Counted from the first letter of the stretch, positions 45,916 to 55,096 are shown. The stretch is DNA of 64,000 nt from Olegusella massiliensis (GCF_900078545.1 NZ_FLLS01000002.1:372001-436000); one strand, 5' to 3'. The notes: generated by a model from the letters alone, not told the origin. Translations and numbers: made by a program.

Positions 45916-47769
45916 TCAATCATTATTCCTGAAACAACGACACACAGAAAAGGCAGCAATCGTAGGAGTTGCGGCCATAAGTGGTAATGCATAGCGCAGT
46001 AGGCCATTTATAGGACTAACTACACAAAGCGCCACATTAAGTGCTGCACCCAAGAAAAGCCAAACGGAGTGCCCACGCCCCGTATACAACATAAAACCAG
46101 TAAAAAATAAAAGAAGCCAAGTATAGCCTGCTGGATTAACAAAAAGCGAGAGAATGGGATAAACCTTCCAAATATCAGTATAGGTCCTTATGATATCTTG
46201 CCCTACCCGTGAAAACTCATAATGGAAGTCAAACTCACCCGTTGCAAGAGGTGCTCCCTTAATATAAAAAGGGTAAGATGAGAGTACTTCATGTGCTTCA
46301 AAGGGATAAAAATAGCCATAGGTATTAGCTAAAGTTGCATCAATATAAATCCTCGGATGACGGAACCCCATCGCAAACCAAACTTTAAAGTACTCTATTA
46401 AATCCTTTTTAGAACTTTCCGCCTTAAACCTATCCTTGATATAATCCGCATTATCAGGATGATATCTACGTCCTAGTTGAGAGGCTGGAAGCACTTGATT
46501 GATAGTTTCAAACTCCTCTTTGCTCACTTCGTCTGAACGAAGTTTCATGAAACGCGCAGTCTGCTGAAATGGGACTGAAAGAACTTCTCTAACAGATCCT
46601 GGTACAACACCAAAGACACTCATAAGAGGTCCGGTAACAAGTTTAAAAATTACAAGCATGATGATTGCAGAACTACAGAGATACAAACGTAGGTGCAAAG
46701 TCTTTTTTCCAGCTAGCAAAATAAGAACAATTAGTTGTGGGATACAAAAATAAATCCCATTATTGCGAGAAAAGCTTACAATCAGGCCTAAAAGAAGAAG
46801 TATTAAAGTATAAAAAAGAGGCGATTTCCTAAATGTATTCTCAAAGCTAGCGTTTTTATTCTCCACATAGAGTTGAATACTTAGCGTAAAGAAGAGAGCC
46901 CATGAGGCACAAAATGGTCCATCTTTCATGACGGCTTGGGCATATCCACCCCAGACGGGTAATACTGAAAAAAAGATCAAAGTTGCAATACCAGCACGTG
47001 ATGACCATCTCTGGATGATTCGACAGACTATTGAATAGCAGAGTGCTTCCACAATCGTAAAAAACAGAACACAGGTAAAAATTCCAACATTATTGCTAAT
47101 ATGATTACCCAGTGAAACTAATACTCCGATTAACAAGGTCATGAGATACGGATGATGGTTAGACAGTGGGCTAATTCCAAAAGCTTGGTTTATTTCGTTA
47201 TAACCATCGTATGGCACCGACCCTGGGAAAAAAGCGATCAAGAACGGTGACCATGCAAGAATTAAAACAAAAAAGAAGAAAACTAAAGAGTGGTTTGAAG
47301 GATGCCTGTTCTTATCAGTACCATGCTTAATTTCAACAAAACTATGTTCTAGCCGATTAAAGAGAAAACAAATAGAAGCATCAAATATATAGAAATATCC
47401 CAGCGCCATAAATGCTGAAATAAAAAGTTGTTTTGAATTTTGGAGTATAAATGAGCTATTACCCATATGTGAAAAGCTTATACCTATAAGTGTGCATAGA
47501 GAAAAAAGTAACGCCAGCACATGAGTACTAGGCTTGCTGTAGTGCTGAACGATATAAAATAACTTTCGATGTGAAATGATTACTACTATCGATAACATTG
47601 CTATAGGTAGTGCAATTCCATTAACTGAATTCACAATAATACGAGTAAAAGAGACCTGCTTAGTGGTAATGCCTGTAGCTGCAAGAGCAATAATAGATGT
47701 AGCTGCTAAAAATAGGCTTAAAATATCTGAGCTTAGAGGCTTACGCATATAGCTTAAATCTTGAATCAC
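45916..47769 (-). CDS. DUF6020-type polytopic membrane protein (GT-C-like)
   Basis: This 617-residue protein has about 13 spans. It shows AFFPGSVPYDGYNE, NHHPYLMTLL, VMKDGPFCA, SFSRNNGIY, SVPFQQTARFM and FRHPRIYIDATL, the same ordered motifs as the paralogues at 5483 and 42342. AAGGAG seven bases before the GTG at 47769 decides the start; a TTG at 47787 would lie on top of the ribosome site. The decayed fragment at 45371-45697 resembles its C-terminus most closely. It is divergent from ugd. Predicted role: transfer of a polyprenyl-linked sugar on the outer membrane face. Confidence 0.75.
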   Translation of the reverse strand: MIQDLSYMRKPLSSDILSLFLAATSIIALAATGITTKQVSFTRIIVNSVNGIALPIAMLSIVVIISHRKLFYIVQHYSKPSTHVLALLFSLCTLIGISFSHMGNSSFILQNSKQLFISAFMALGYFYIFDASICFLFNRLEHSFVEIKHGTDKNRHPSNHSLVFFFFVLILAWSPFLIAFFPGSVPYDGYNEINQAFGISPLSNHHPYLMTLLIGVLVSLGNHISNNVGIFTCVLFFTIVEALCYSIVCRIIQRWSSRAGIATLIFFSVLPVWGGYAQAVMKDGPFCASWALFFTLSIQLYVENKNASFENTFRKSPLFYTLILLLLGLIVSFSRNNGIYFCIPQLIVLILLAGKKTLHLRLYLCSSAIIMLVIFKLVTGPLMSVFGVVPGSVREVLSVPFQQTARFMKLRSDEVSKEEFETINQVLPASQLGRRYHPDNADYIKDRFKAESSKKDLIEYFKVWFAMGFRHPRIYIDATLANTYGYFYPFEAHEVLSSYPFYIKGAPLATGEFDFHYEFSRVGQDIIRTYTDIWKVYPILSLFVNPAGYTWLLLFFTGFMLYTGRGHSVWLFLGAALNVALCVVSPINGLLRYALPLMAATPTIAAFSVCRCFRNND

Positions 47770-47817
47770 TACCCCACTCCTTAACAACCTAACACTATCT
47801 AAGCAGTCATCTGCTCA

Positions 47818-47847
47818 TTGGACTCACTAATATATCTATCTTATGAA
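47818..47847 (+). promoter_or_regulatory. possible promoter of the ugd gene
   Basis: TTGGAC (47818-47823) and TATGAA (47842-47847) are 18 bases apart. Transcription would begin just before the perfect inverted repeat at 47862-47891. The match is moderate only. Confidence 0.28.
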
Positions 47848-47861
47848 TACCGTTATTGAAG

Positions 47862-47891
47862 ATTCATGCCTACAATAGAGTAGGCATGAAT
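47862..47891. promoter_or_regulatory. perfect 12-base inverted repeat before ugd
   Basis: ATTCATGCCTAC (47862-47873) and GTAGGCATGAAT (47880-47891) are exact reverse complements around AATAGA. The repeat lies 33 bases before the ugd ATG in a divergent intergenic region, so it cannot terminate any upstream gene. There is no T-run after it. It could be an operator for a dimeric repressor or a stem-loop in the leader mRNA. Confidence 0.6.
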
Positions 47892-47923
47892 TACTATATT
47901 TTCAAATATCTGGAGGCAGGAGC

Positions 47924-49144
47924 ATGAACATTGCAGTTGGTGGCACTGGATATGTTGGACTTTCTTTAGCAGTACTTCTTGCTCAACATAACAGAGTAAC
48001 GGCAGTTGATGTTGTTCCTGAAAAAGTTGACCAGCTCAATATGTGGCGGAGTCCTATTGCAGATACTGAGATTGAACGTTTTTTAAAAGAAGCTTCTGAA
48101 GGTAAACGCCAACTCAATCTTACTGCCACTACTGATGGTGCTAAAGCATACGCTGAAGCTGATCTAGTCGTTATCGCAACACCCACCAACTATGACACAC
48201 ACAAAAACTTCTTTGATACCCACTTTGTCGAACAGGTCATCGAACTTGTTCTTAAGGTAAACCCCACAGCCACGATGGTGATAAAGTCCACCGTGCCCGT
48301 AGGCTATACCGAGTCTATATGTGTGCAATATCCTCAGGGTCACTTTCTCTTTAGCCCTGAATTTTTACGCGAAGGTCATGCCCTCTACGATAATTTACAC
48401 CCTAGCCGTATCATTGTCGGCATGCCTTCAGAGAAGATGCGCTCAGAAGCAGAGCGTTTCGCTACCCTCCTAGCAGAAGGTGCCGAAGATAAGGACGTTC
48501 CTACTCTTGTCATGCATGCTACCGAAGCTGAGGCAGTTAAACTTTTTGCAAATACCTATCTTGCGCTTCGCGTAGCTTACTTCAACGAGCTCGATACTTA
48601 CTGCGAGGTACGAGAGCTTGATACTGCCTCAGTTGTGCGCGGCGTCTGCCTTGAGCCTCGTGTTGGTGACTTTTATAACAATCCCAGCTTTGGCTATGGG
48701 GGCTACTGTCTACCCAAGGATACCAAGCAGCTCTTGGCGAATTATCAAGATGTTCCTCAGGATCTCATAGGTGCCATTGTCCAATCAAACCGTACCCGCA
48801 AGGACTTTGTTGCTGACGAGATTATTGATCGTTGTCGTCTGCTTAAAGAGCAAGGTATCAAACACCCTCTCGTAGGTATTTATCGCCTTACTATGAAATC
48901 TGGCTCAGACAATTTCCGTGCCTCTAGCATCCAGGGCATCATGAAGCGTGTTAAGGCAAAGGGCTTCCAGTGTCTTGTCTATGAGCCCTCACTCAATGCT
49001 CCAGACTTCTTTGAAAGCGAAGTCACCCATGATCTCGTCTCTTTCAAAAAGCATGCTGATATTATTGTTGCCAATCGTTGGAATGATGATCTTAGTGATG
49101 TCTCATGCAAGATATACACGAGGGATCTTTTCCGTCGTGACTAA
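47924..49144 (+). CDS. ugd: UDP-glucose 6-dehydrogenase
   Basis: This 406-residue enzyme oxidises UDP-glucose to UDP-glucuronate with two NAD. The N-terminal Rossmann motif GGTGYVGLSLA, STVPVGYT near 123-129, SPEFLREG at 144-151, Lys206 in EAVKLFANTYLA, and GYGGYCLPKDTKQL with catalytic Cys262 are all present. GGAGGCAGGAG precedes the ATG. It supplies the uronic-acid donor also needed by the 4-epimerase at 16212. It starts a plus-strand unit with the three-unit GT2 and the PTPS-related protein. A prominent inverted repeat lies upstream. Confidence 0.95.
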   Translation: MNIAVGGTGYVGLSLAVLLAQHNRVTAVDVVPEKVDQLNMWRSPIADTEIERFLKEASEGKRQLNLTATTDGAKAYAEADLVVIATPTNYDTHKNFFDTHFVEQVIELVLKVNPTATMVIKSTVPVGYTESICVQYPQGHFLFSPEFLREGHALYDNLHPSRIIVGMPSEKMRSEAERFATLLAEGAEDKDVPTLVMHATEAEAVKLFANTYLALRVAYFNELDTYCEVRELDTASVVRGVCLEPRVGDFYNNPSFGYGGYCLPKDTKQLLANYQDVPQDLIGAIVQSNRTRKDFVADEIIDRCRLLKEQGIKHPLVGIYRLTMKSGSDNFRASSIQGIMKRVKAKGFQCLVYEPSLNAPDFFESEVTHDLVSFKKHADIIVANRWNDDLSDVSCKIYTRDLFRRD

Positions 49145-49178
49145 GATATCGTTGTAATGTAACCCTATCAATACATAG

Positions 49179-49220
49179 TTGAACGGAAGTTTCATGTCTC
49201 TTGAACGGAAGTTTCATGTC
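49179..49220 (+). repeat. tandem 20-base repeat duplicating a ribosome site and start codon
   Basis: TTGAACGGAAGTTTCATGTC occurs at 49179-49198 and again at 49201-49220, with CT between. Each copy holds GGAAG and an ATG five bases later. The second ATG (49216) begins the large GT2 gene. The first ATG (49194) is in another frame and opens an 18-codon reading frame that ends at 49250, overlapping the true gene start. Confidence 0.9.
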
Positions 49221-52200
49221 ACCCAAAATCTCAATTATTGTTCCTATTAGCCATTGCTCTCAACATCTTGACCAAACCCTTTCCAGCGTATGCAAGCAAT
49301 CGCTCAAGGACATTGAGATTATTTGTGTCAATGGAATTGAAGATGGGCAGACAGAGCTTTGGATCAACAACATCATAGGCCATGATTCTCGCGTTAAACG
49401 TATTGATCTTATACACAAAGAAGAGTTCGAGCTTTACAACGCGGGGCTTGAGGCTGCAACAGGTGAATACCTCCATTTTTTGTTACCTAATGACCGCATC
49501 CTTGATTTTGCATATGAAGCTCTCTACAACAAAACTCAGCGATACAACCTTGATTACCTACATTTCACCACTGCGCCTTATGACCGCAAAACAAAACAAG
49601 TACTAGATATTCCACAGTTTAATCTACAAAATTTAGGAGCAGGTGACTTTAACCGCATACTCAACCTTGATGCCACAAGTCCTTTATATACGCTGGATAG
49701 TTCGGCTTGGACTGGTCTATATCGCAGATCATTTCTACAAAAATATGCCATCAATTTTGGTACACATCCCGTACAATTTGAGCTGTTCTTTTTCTGGAGT
49801 ATCATTACGCATGAACTTCGAGCCGCAATTTCTCGCGATTGCCTGATACTCCATGACTTTAGCGAGCCAAAACTACCTGAAGGGAAAAAAGCTTTTGACC
49901 TCTTTAAAAAACATCTTGAGGCACTCGATATCCTGCGCGCCAGCCTGTCAGAACGCGATGTCCCAGAAGACCTTGTCACTATTGCATTAAGTCAGTCCAT
50001 TCGCCCTTGTATTGATGCAAGCTGGCATGCCGCTCTTAACGAGGTCGATGCTCCAGAGGTTAGTCACAAGATTGAGGCTTGTATTAGAACTCTGCCTGGG
50101 CCATTGTGGAACGATGCATTCAAGTGGCTCAAAACAGCACAAAATGCCGTAGCAGCTAATCACCTACCTAGGCCAAAAGCTTACGAAACACTCCCCTTTT
50201 TCCATGAGAAGTCTACGCACCCTGCAGTATCTATCGTAATCCCTACCTATAACCAAGAAGAATATCTCAACCAAGCCCTGTATAGCTTAACAACTCAAAC
50301 ACTTGAAGACTTAGAGTTTATTTGCATCAATGATGGTTCAACTGACCATTCCTTAGCGATTTACCACGAATATGCTACCATTGATAAGCGCTTTCATCTC
50401 ATTGATAAGCCAAATACTGGCTATGGCAACTCCATGAATCGTGGTATCGACATTGCTCGTGGTAAGTATCTCGGCATTCTCGAACCAGCTGACTATGTGT
50501 TACCAGAAATGTATGAAAGGCTTTATTCCATTGCAAATCGGAAATCCCTCGACTTCATCAAAGGTGATTTTTACAAATTCGGCACAGATGCCAACGGTAT
50601 TGAAGATTTGCGTCTTAACTGTCTTAGTCGTGACAACTCCTATTATGGTCAAATCATAAATCCCAGTTCAAATATAAAAACATTTACTTTTATTATGAAT
50701 ACCTGGTCAGGTATTTACTCAATGAACTTCCTCAACAAGTGGCATATTCGCCACAACGAGACACCTGGTGCCTCTTTCCAGGACAATGGTTTTTGGTTCC
50801 AAACCTTTGCACGCGCTACACGCGCCCAGTTTATCAAGACGCCTTTTTATATGAACCGTCGTGACAACGCTGCATCCTTAGTAGCAAGTTCAGACAAGAT
50901 GTACGCAATGACCAAAGAATACGAATATATTCATGACTGGTTATGCTCTGAGCCTGGTCTACTTGAGCGTTATGAGTCCATCTATTGGCGCAAAAAACTT
51001 GATAATGCATTCTTTACCTATCACCGCATGCCCCTTGCAGCAAAGGCAGAGTATGCCGAGCATATGCGTAGTGAGTTCACTGAGCCTCTTGCTCAAGGCA
51101 AAATTAACCGTGAATTAAGCGATGAGGTCCATTGGAAGTTGTTAGCAGAAATTATTGCAGATCCTAAGGCATTTGCCGAAAAAATACGTGTTTCGGTCAT
51201 TATGCCTGTCTATAATGCTGAGCGCTATATTCGCGAGACTCTTGATTGTTTGGTATATCAACAGGACTATACGGTGGAATTCATTTGTGTTGATGACGGA
51301 TCAACTGATTCAACAAGTGAAATCCTTGATGAATATGCTAAAAAATTTGATCATATAAAAGTAATCAGGCAGCAAAATGCAGGAGCGGGTACTGCACGTA
51401 ATGTCGGTATGGAACATGCACAGGGTGAATACCTTATGTTCCTTGACTGTGATGACATCTATGAACCTACCCTTCTACGCACTGCCTATGAAAAGGCATA
51501 TCTTCAGAACAGCGATATTGTGGTATTCCGCAGCGATGACTACTTCGAAGATGCGGGAACATATCGTAAGGCTCTAGGCAGTATATGCACCAACCTCTTA
51601 CCTGCAATGCGACCTTTTGCAGGAGAAGATATCTATTTTGATATCTTCCGTGCCTTTATCGGTTGGCCTTGGGATAAGCTATTCCGTGCTGATTTCGTAC
51701 GCAAATATGACCTAAAATTCCAAGAACAGCGCACAACCAACGATATGCTCTTTGTGTTCTCCGCTATCGTACGCGCTAAGCGTATTTCCACAATTGATAC
51801 AGTCCTCGCTCACCACCGCCGTGCAAGTGGTTCACTCTCAGTGACACGTGAGAAAAGTTGGCGTTGCTTCTATGATGCACTTGTTGCATTAAGAAGCCGG
51901 CTTCATCAGTGGGGTCTTTGGGAACGCTATGAGCGTGACTTCATCAATTATGCGTTAAATTTCGCACTCTGGAATCTCAATACTCTTCGTGGAGAAACTT
52001 ATGAAATGCTTTTTGACCAACTCAAACATGAGTGGTTTGAGGATTTAGGTATTGTTGGAAAACCTGCTTCGTACTTCTATCACCAAGACGACTATGAGAG
52101 CTATATCTTTATCTGTGACAATGAAGCGAGTTTATATATCTCTCGTCGTATTAGTTTGCTCGTTGAAAAGAATCGTAAGCAGGCTGATCGCCTAACTGAT

Positions 52201-52341
52201 ATACGAAGCGATTACCGGAATCTTAATAAGCAATTTAAAGCTAATACCTCACAACTTGAAAAAATTCGCTCTACTTCCGCCTTCAAAGTGGGAACAAAAC
52301 TACTCGCTCTTGGTTATAGCCTACAATTAATCAAAAAGTAG
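49216..52341 (+). CDS. three-unit modular GT2 glycosyltransferase
   Basis: This is a 1041-residue protein. Unit 1 (1-332) is degenerate: the sugar loop reads VNGIEDG and the DxD site reads LPND. Unit 2 (from about 333, VSIVIPTYNQEEY) has NDGSTD but EPADY at the metal site. Unit 3 (from about 656, VSVIMPVYNAERY) is intact with VDDGSTDS and DCDD, followed by GWPWDKLFRA and EQRTTNDMLF, nearly the same as unit 1 of the four-unit protein at 34660. A coiled coil from about 975 ends in STSAFKVGTKLL. The ATG at 49216 follows GGAAG by five bases. It is 71 bases after ugd, probably in its operon. Confidence 0.85.
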   Translation: MSPKISIIVPISHCSQHLDQTLSSVCKQSLKDIEIICVNGIEDGQTELWINNIIGHDSRVKRIDLIHKEEFELYNAGLEAATGEYLHFLLPNDRILDFAYEALYNKTQRYNLDYLHFTTAPYDRKTKQVLDIPQFNLQNLGAGDFNRILNLDATSPLYTLDSSAWTGLYRRSFLQKYAINFGTHPVQFELFFFWSIITHELRAAISRDCLILHDFSEPKLPEGKKAFDLFKKHLEALDILRASLSERDVPEDLVTIALSQSIRPCIDASWHAALNEVDAPEVSHKIEACIRTLPGPLWNDAFKWLKTAQNAVAANHLPRPKAYETLPFFHEKSTHPAVSIVIPTYNQEEYLNQALYSLTTQTLEDLEFICINDGSTDHSLAIYHEYATIDKRFHLIDKPNTGYGNSMNRGIDIARGKYLGILEPADYVLPEMYERLYSIANRKSLDFIKGDFYKFGTDANGIEDLRLNCLSRDNSYYGQIINPSSNIKTFTFIMNTWSGIYSMNFLNKWHIRHNETPGASFQDNGFWFQTFARATRAQFIKTPFYMNRRDNAASLVASSDKMYAMTKEYEYIHDWLCSEPGLLERYESIYWRKKLDNAFFTYHRMPLAAKAEYAEHMRSEFTEPLAQGKINRELSDEVHWKLLAEIIADPKAFAEKIRVSVIMPVYNAERYIRETLDCLVYQQDYTVEFICVDDGSTDSTSEILDEYAKKFDHIKVIRQQNAGAGTARNVGMEHAQGEYLMFLDCDDIYEPTLLRTAYEKAYLQNSDIVVFRSDDYFEDAGTYRKALGSICTNLLPAMRPFAGEDIYFDIFRAFIGWPWDKLFRADFVRKYDLKFQEQRTTNDMLFVFSAIVRAKRISTIDTVLAHHRRASGSLSVTREKSWRCFYDALVALRSRLHQWGLWERYERDFINYALNFALWNLNTLRGETYEMLFDQLKHEWFEDLGIVGKPASYFYHQDDYESYIFICDNEASLYISRRISLLVEKNRKQADRLTDIRSDYRNLNKQFKANTSQLEKIRSTSAFKVGTKLLALGYSLQLIKK

Positions 52342-52447
52342 CTAATAGCATAAATTTAAGGCTTTAGAGAGCGTGCATTATGCCCAATCGCCTTATGGAG
52401 ATTGTAGGAGAATTGAGAATACGTAGAGTGAAAAGGAGTAAAAAAAT

Positions 52448-54274
52448 ATGAGTTCGAGTTCAAATAAATGGTCAATATGTCTTGGCTTCAGCTCCACTCA
52501 AATTCTATTTTTATTAATCATATTTAGTCTACTGGCTAGCATACCCCTTTTTACCTTTGGCTCCTCTTTACCTGCAGGGCATGATCTCAGGTTTCACCTT
52601 GTAAGAATTCTTGGAATTGCGCAAGGTTTATCAGCTGGACAAATACCTGTACGAATACAAGGGGTTCAAATTGCAGGATATGGCTACCCTATTTCTATAT
52701 ACTACGGAGATATTCTCCTCTATCCTTTTGCACTTCTTCACATCGCGGGTATATCTCTAAAAAATTGTTATCAATTGTTGGTAATTTGTATCAATATTAC
52801 ATGCACATATATTAGCTTTTATTCATTCTCAAAAGTGTTTTCTTCAAAAAGAATTGGCTTAATTGCTGCCATTATTTGGACCTTTTCTCCATATCGTCTA
52901 GAATGCGTTTATTTAAGAGCGGCTCTCGGTGAATCAATTTCTTTAAGCCTTTATCCTGCTCTTTTTTATGGAATATATTCTCTCTTTTTCTTTCAAGAAA
53001 AAGAGGCAAGTAAGTTTGGATGGGCGTGGTGTGGTGTCACATTTTCGCTCATTATTTCCACTCATATACTTAGTACCTTTATTTGTTTAATCGTTATAGT
53101 TCCTATAGTGCTCATATTACTGATCAATCATCACAAAAAAGAAGTGTTATATGGATTATTTAAGGCTGCAGGCATTTGTATTGGACTTTCTTTATGGTTT
53201 GTTATTCCTTTTTTAGATTATTTCTGTCAAAGAGGTAGCGAGGTAATTTCTCAAGCGGAAAATACCTTAGCTAAAGCAACCAGACATCCCATTCATCTTA
53301 GGCAATTTTTCTATTTTTTTAGCACAATAGGGGGATGGAGCGAAGCTATAGGAAACAAGCTCGATGTAATAAATGAGATGCCTTTTACCATGGGAATTAC
53401 ATTAACAAGTATGCTGATACTTTGGCCTATTAGTTTCTTCTTAGAAAGAATCAAATATCCACAAAAAGTAGAAAAAAACACCTCCAATTCTTTTGCCTGG
53501 ATATTCTTCTTTGCTACAATGGCACTTCTCTTTATAGCAAGCACCCTTTATCCATGGGGGGCATCCAATTCATTTGCAAGATTGATTAACACTACACTCT
53601 CATCTGTACAATTCCCTTGGAGATTTTTGGGACCCGCAAGTTTTTTTGCTCTCATTCTAGTTGCATTCGTTTTTAAAAAACTTCAAAAAGCAAATAATAT
53701 TCATCTTAAATTTAGTTTTCTACTACTTATCTTATTAAGTTTCTCAGAGGGAATATTTGGTCTCGGAACATATCAAGCGTTTGCTCAAAGAAATTCGTTC
53801 TTTACAATTCCTGACTTTTCTGCACGCTCACTTTGTTCGAGTACTTATTATGGCATTTTTGACGATAAATATATCCCAGTCGGTTCTTCTGGAAAAGACT
53901 TTGGAAAAAATGTAATAATGGAACCTGTTATTCTTTCTGGCTCAGGAAGAATAATTAACTGGGAAAAAAATGATACCCAACTCAAATTGCACATTTCAAA
54001 AAATAAGAATATGACAGAAATAAGATTGCCTATGTTTTGGTATCCATACTACAGCGCAAAAGATGTACTCACCGGCAAAAAACTTACTTTACGAAATGGT
54101 CAAGACAATGCAATGATTCTGCTTGTCCCGAATAATGGTTCTGGCAATTATATTATTAATTTTACTGAGCCTATTCATTGGCGTATTTCTGAAGTCATCT
54201 CAATCATTTGCCTATGTATTATCATTTGGAAGTATCTAAATAAAGCAGATAAGCAATTGATTGAAATAGCCTAA
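52448..54274 (+). CDS. PTPS-related polytopic membrane protein (GT-C-like)
   Basis: This 608-residue protein has about 12 spans. GHDLRFHLVRILGIAQGLSAGQIP in the first external loop (an acidic residue plus His) and YGYPISIYYGD are the signature of the membrane family labelled 6-pyruvoyl-tetrahydropterin-synthase-related (PF10131). It has no enzymatic link to pterins and resembles GT-C transferases. A soluble domain of about 110 residues precedes the final helix (EPIHWRISEVISII). AAGGAG lies before the ATG. It follows the three-unit GT2 by 106 bases. The gene is visibly AT-rich. The C-terminal part matches the remnant at 54719-55096. Confidence 0.78.
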   Translation: MSSSSNKWSICLGFSSTQILFLLIIFSLLASIPLFTFGSSLPAGHDLRFHLVRILGIAQGLSAGQIPVRIQGVQIAGYGYPISIYYGDILLYPFALLHIAGISLKNCYQLLVICINITCTYISFYSFSKVFSSKRIGLIAAIIWTFSPYRLECVYLRAALGESISLSLYPALFYGIYSLFFFQEKEASKFGWAWCGVTFSLIISTHILSTFICLIVIVPIVLILLINHHKKEVLYGLFKAAGICIGLSLWFVIPFLDYFCQRGSEVISQAENTLAKATRHPIHLRQFFYFFSTIGGWSEAIGNKLDVINEMPFTMGITLTSMLILWPISFFLERIKYPQKVEKNTSNSFAWIFFFATMALLFIASTLYPWGASNSFARLINTTLSSVQFPWRFLGPASFFALILVAFVFKKLQKANNIHLKFSFLLLILLSFSEGIFGLGTYQAFAQRNSFFTIPDFSARSLCSSTYYGIFDDKYIPVGSSGKDFGKNVIMEPVILSGSGRIINWEKNDTQLKLHISKNKNMTEIRLPMFWYPYYSAKDVLTGKKLTLRNGQDNAMILLVPNNGSGNYIINFTEPIHWRISEVISIICLCIIIWKYLNKADKQLIEIA

Positions 54275-54633
54275 ACATTCCTACAAGCATGATATTCAAT
54301 ATGTAAACACTTTCTACCCAACATTAAATCGGGCTACTGCATCATAACCGCCTACAAGATTACAATGGAAAAGGAAAAAGGAGTCGTTGGGCTGGATGAT
54401 CCCAATACAGGTTAGAAGGAGCTTAGGCCTAGCTGCCTAGATGCAGAAAATGTCCACAGCCCCTCAAAGACCAGCACCTGTTATTAACTAGCGTTCGCGA
54501 TGGTTATTGCACTGATTTCCTCTCTTATATGTTTCATCTACCAGCGTCTACAATCTCATTAACGAGGGATTCAGCCATAATTCTAAAGACTCAGAAAGGT
54601 TAGGTCGCGTGCCGAATGTAGGATCTCAATTCA
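54275..54633. other. intergenic stretch without recognised features
   Basis: About 360 bases between the convergent PTPS-related gene and the remnant's terminator. Both strands are interrupted by stops and I see no RNA gene, repeat or family match. Confidence 0.5.
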
Positions 54634-54636
54634 TAG

Positions 54637-54667
54637 AAAAACGCCCAAGATAACAACCTCAGGCGTT
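54637..54667 (-). terminator. intrinsic terminator downstream of the membrane-protein remnant
   Basis: On the minus strand AACGCCTGAGG pairs with TCTTGGGCGTT (11 pairs with three G-T pairs) around TTGTTA, followed by TTTCT. It lies about 50 bases after the stop at 54719 and would end transcripts from the GtrB-like gene. Confidence 0.75.
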
Positions 54668-54718
54668 CGGTGAATAGCAAAAATATTAAACATGGTTCTA
54701 CATGTAATTGAGTTTGAA

Positions 54719-55096
54719 TCAACCGAACTTTACTGTAAGCAGTCCATTCTTATTTGTTGATTTCTTAACAGCAGATTGTTTACGGTAAACATATAGAATA
54801 ACAATTGCAATAACCGCTAATAACGAGACCAGCTCGGATACCCTCCAGATAAGTGGCTCAACAAAATTGATAACTATTCGAGACTTTCCCTGTCCTTGCA
54901 ACCTTACAGAAAGTAATCCATTTTCACCTCTAAAACAGTGAGCAGTTATACCGTCTGAACTCGTGGAAACTACTTGGTAGCCAGTATAGTAGAGCTGAGG
55001 TAAAGTTAGCGTTCCGCTATCGTCAACAACTAAATCTACTGTACTTTCGGTCCCCTTTTTATCAAAACTAAGAATCTGAATGTTTTTGTTTGCCAT
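54719..55096 (-). pseudogene. C-terminal remnant of a PTPS-related membrane protein
   Basis: The 125-codon frame ends with RIVINFVEPLIWRVSELVSL, one helix and a basic tail, matching YIINFTEPIHWRISEVISI in the intact protein at 52448. Everything before the last extracellular domain is missing. An ATG at 55096 lies inside the end of another short frame (next entry), so it could be translated by chance. Because the intact relative is on the opposite strand less than 1 kb away, the two fragments may record an inversion or replacement of an older gene. It keeps an intrinsic terminator downstream. Confidence 0.72.

Noticed and set aside
52448-54274. A pterin-related enzyme, as the family label 6-pyruvoyl-tetrahydropterin synthase-related suggests
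   Set aside because: The protein is polytopic and lacks any pterin-synthase motif; the label is historical and context supports a GT-C-like role.
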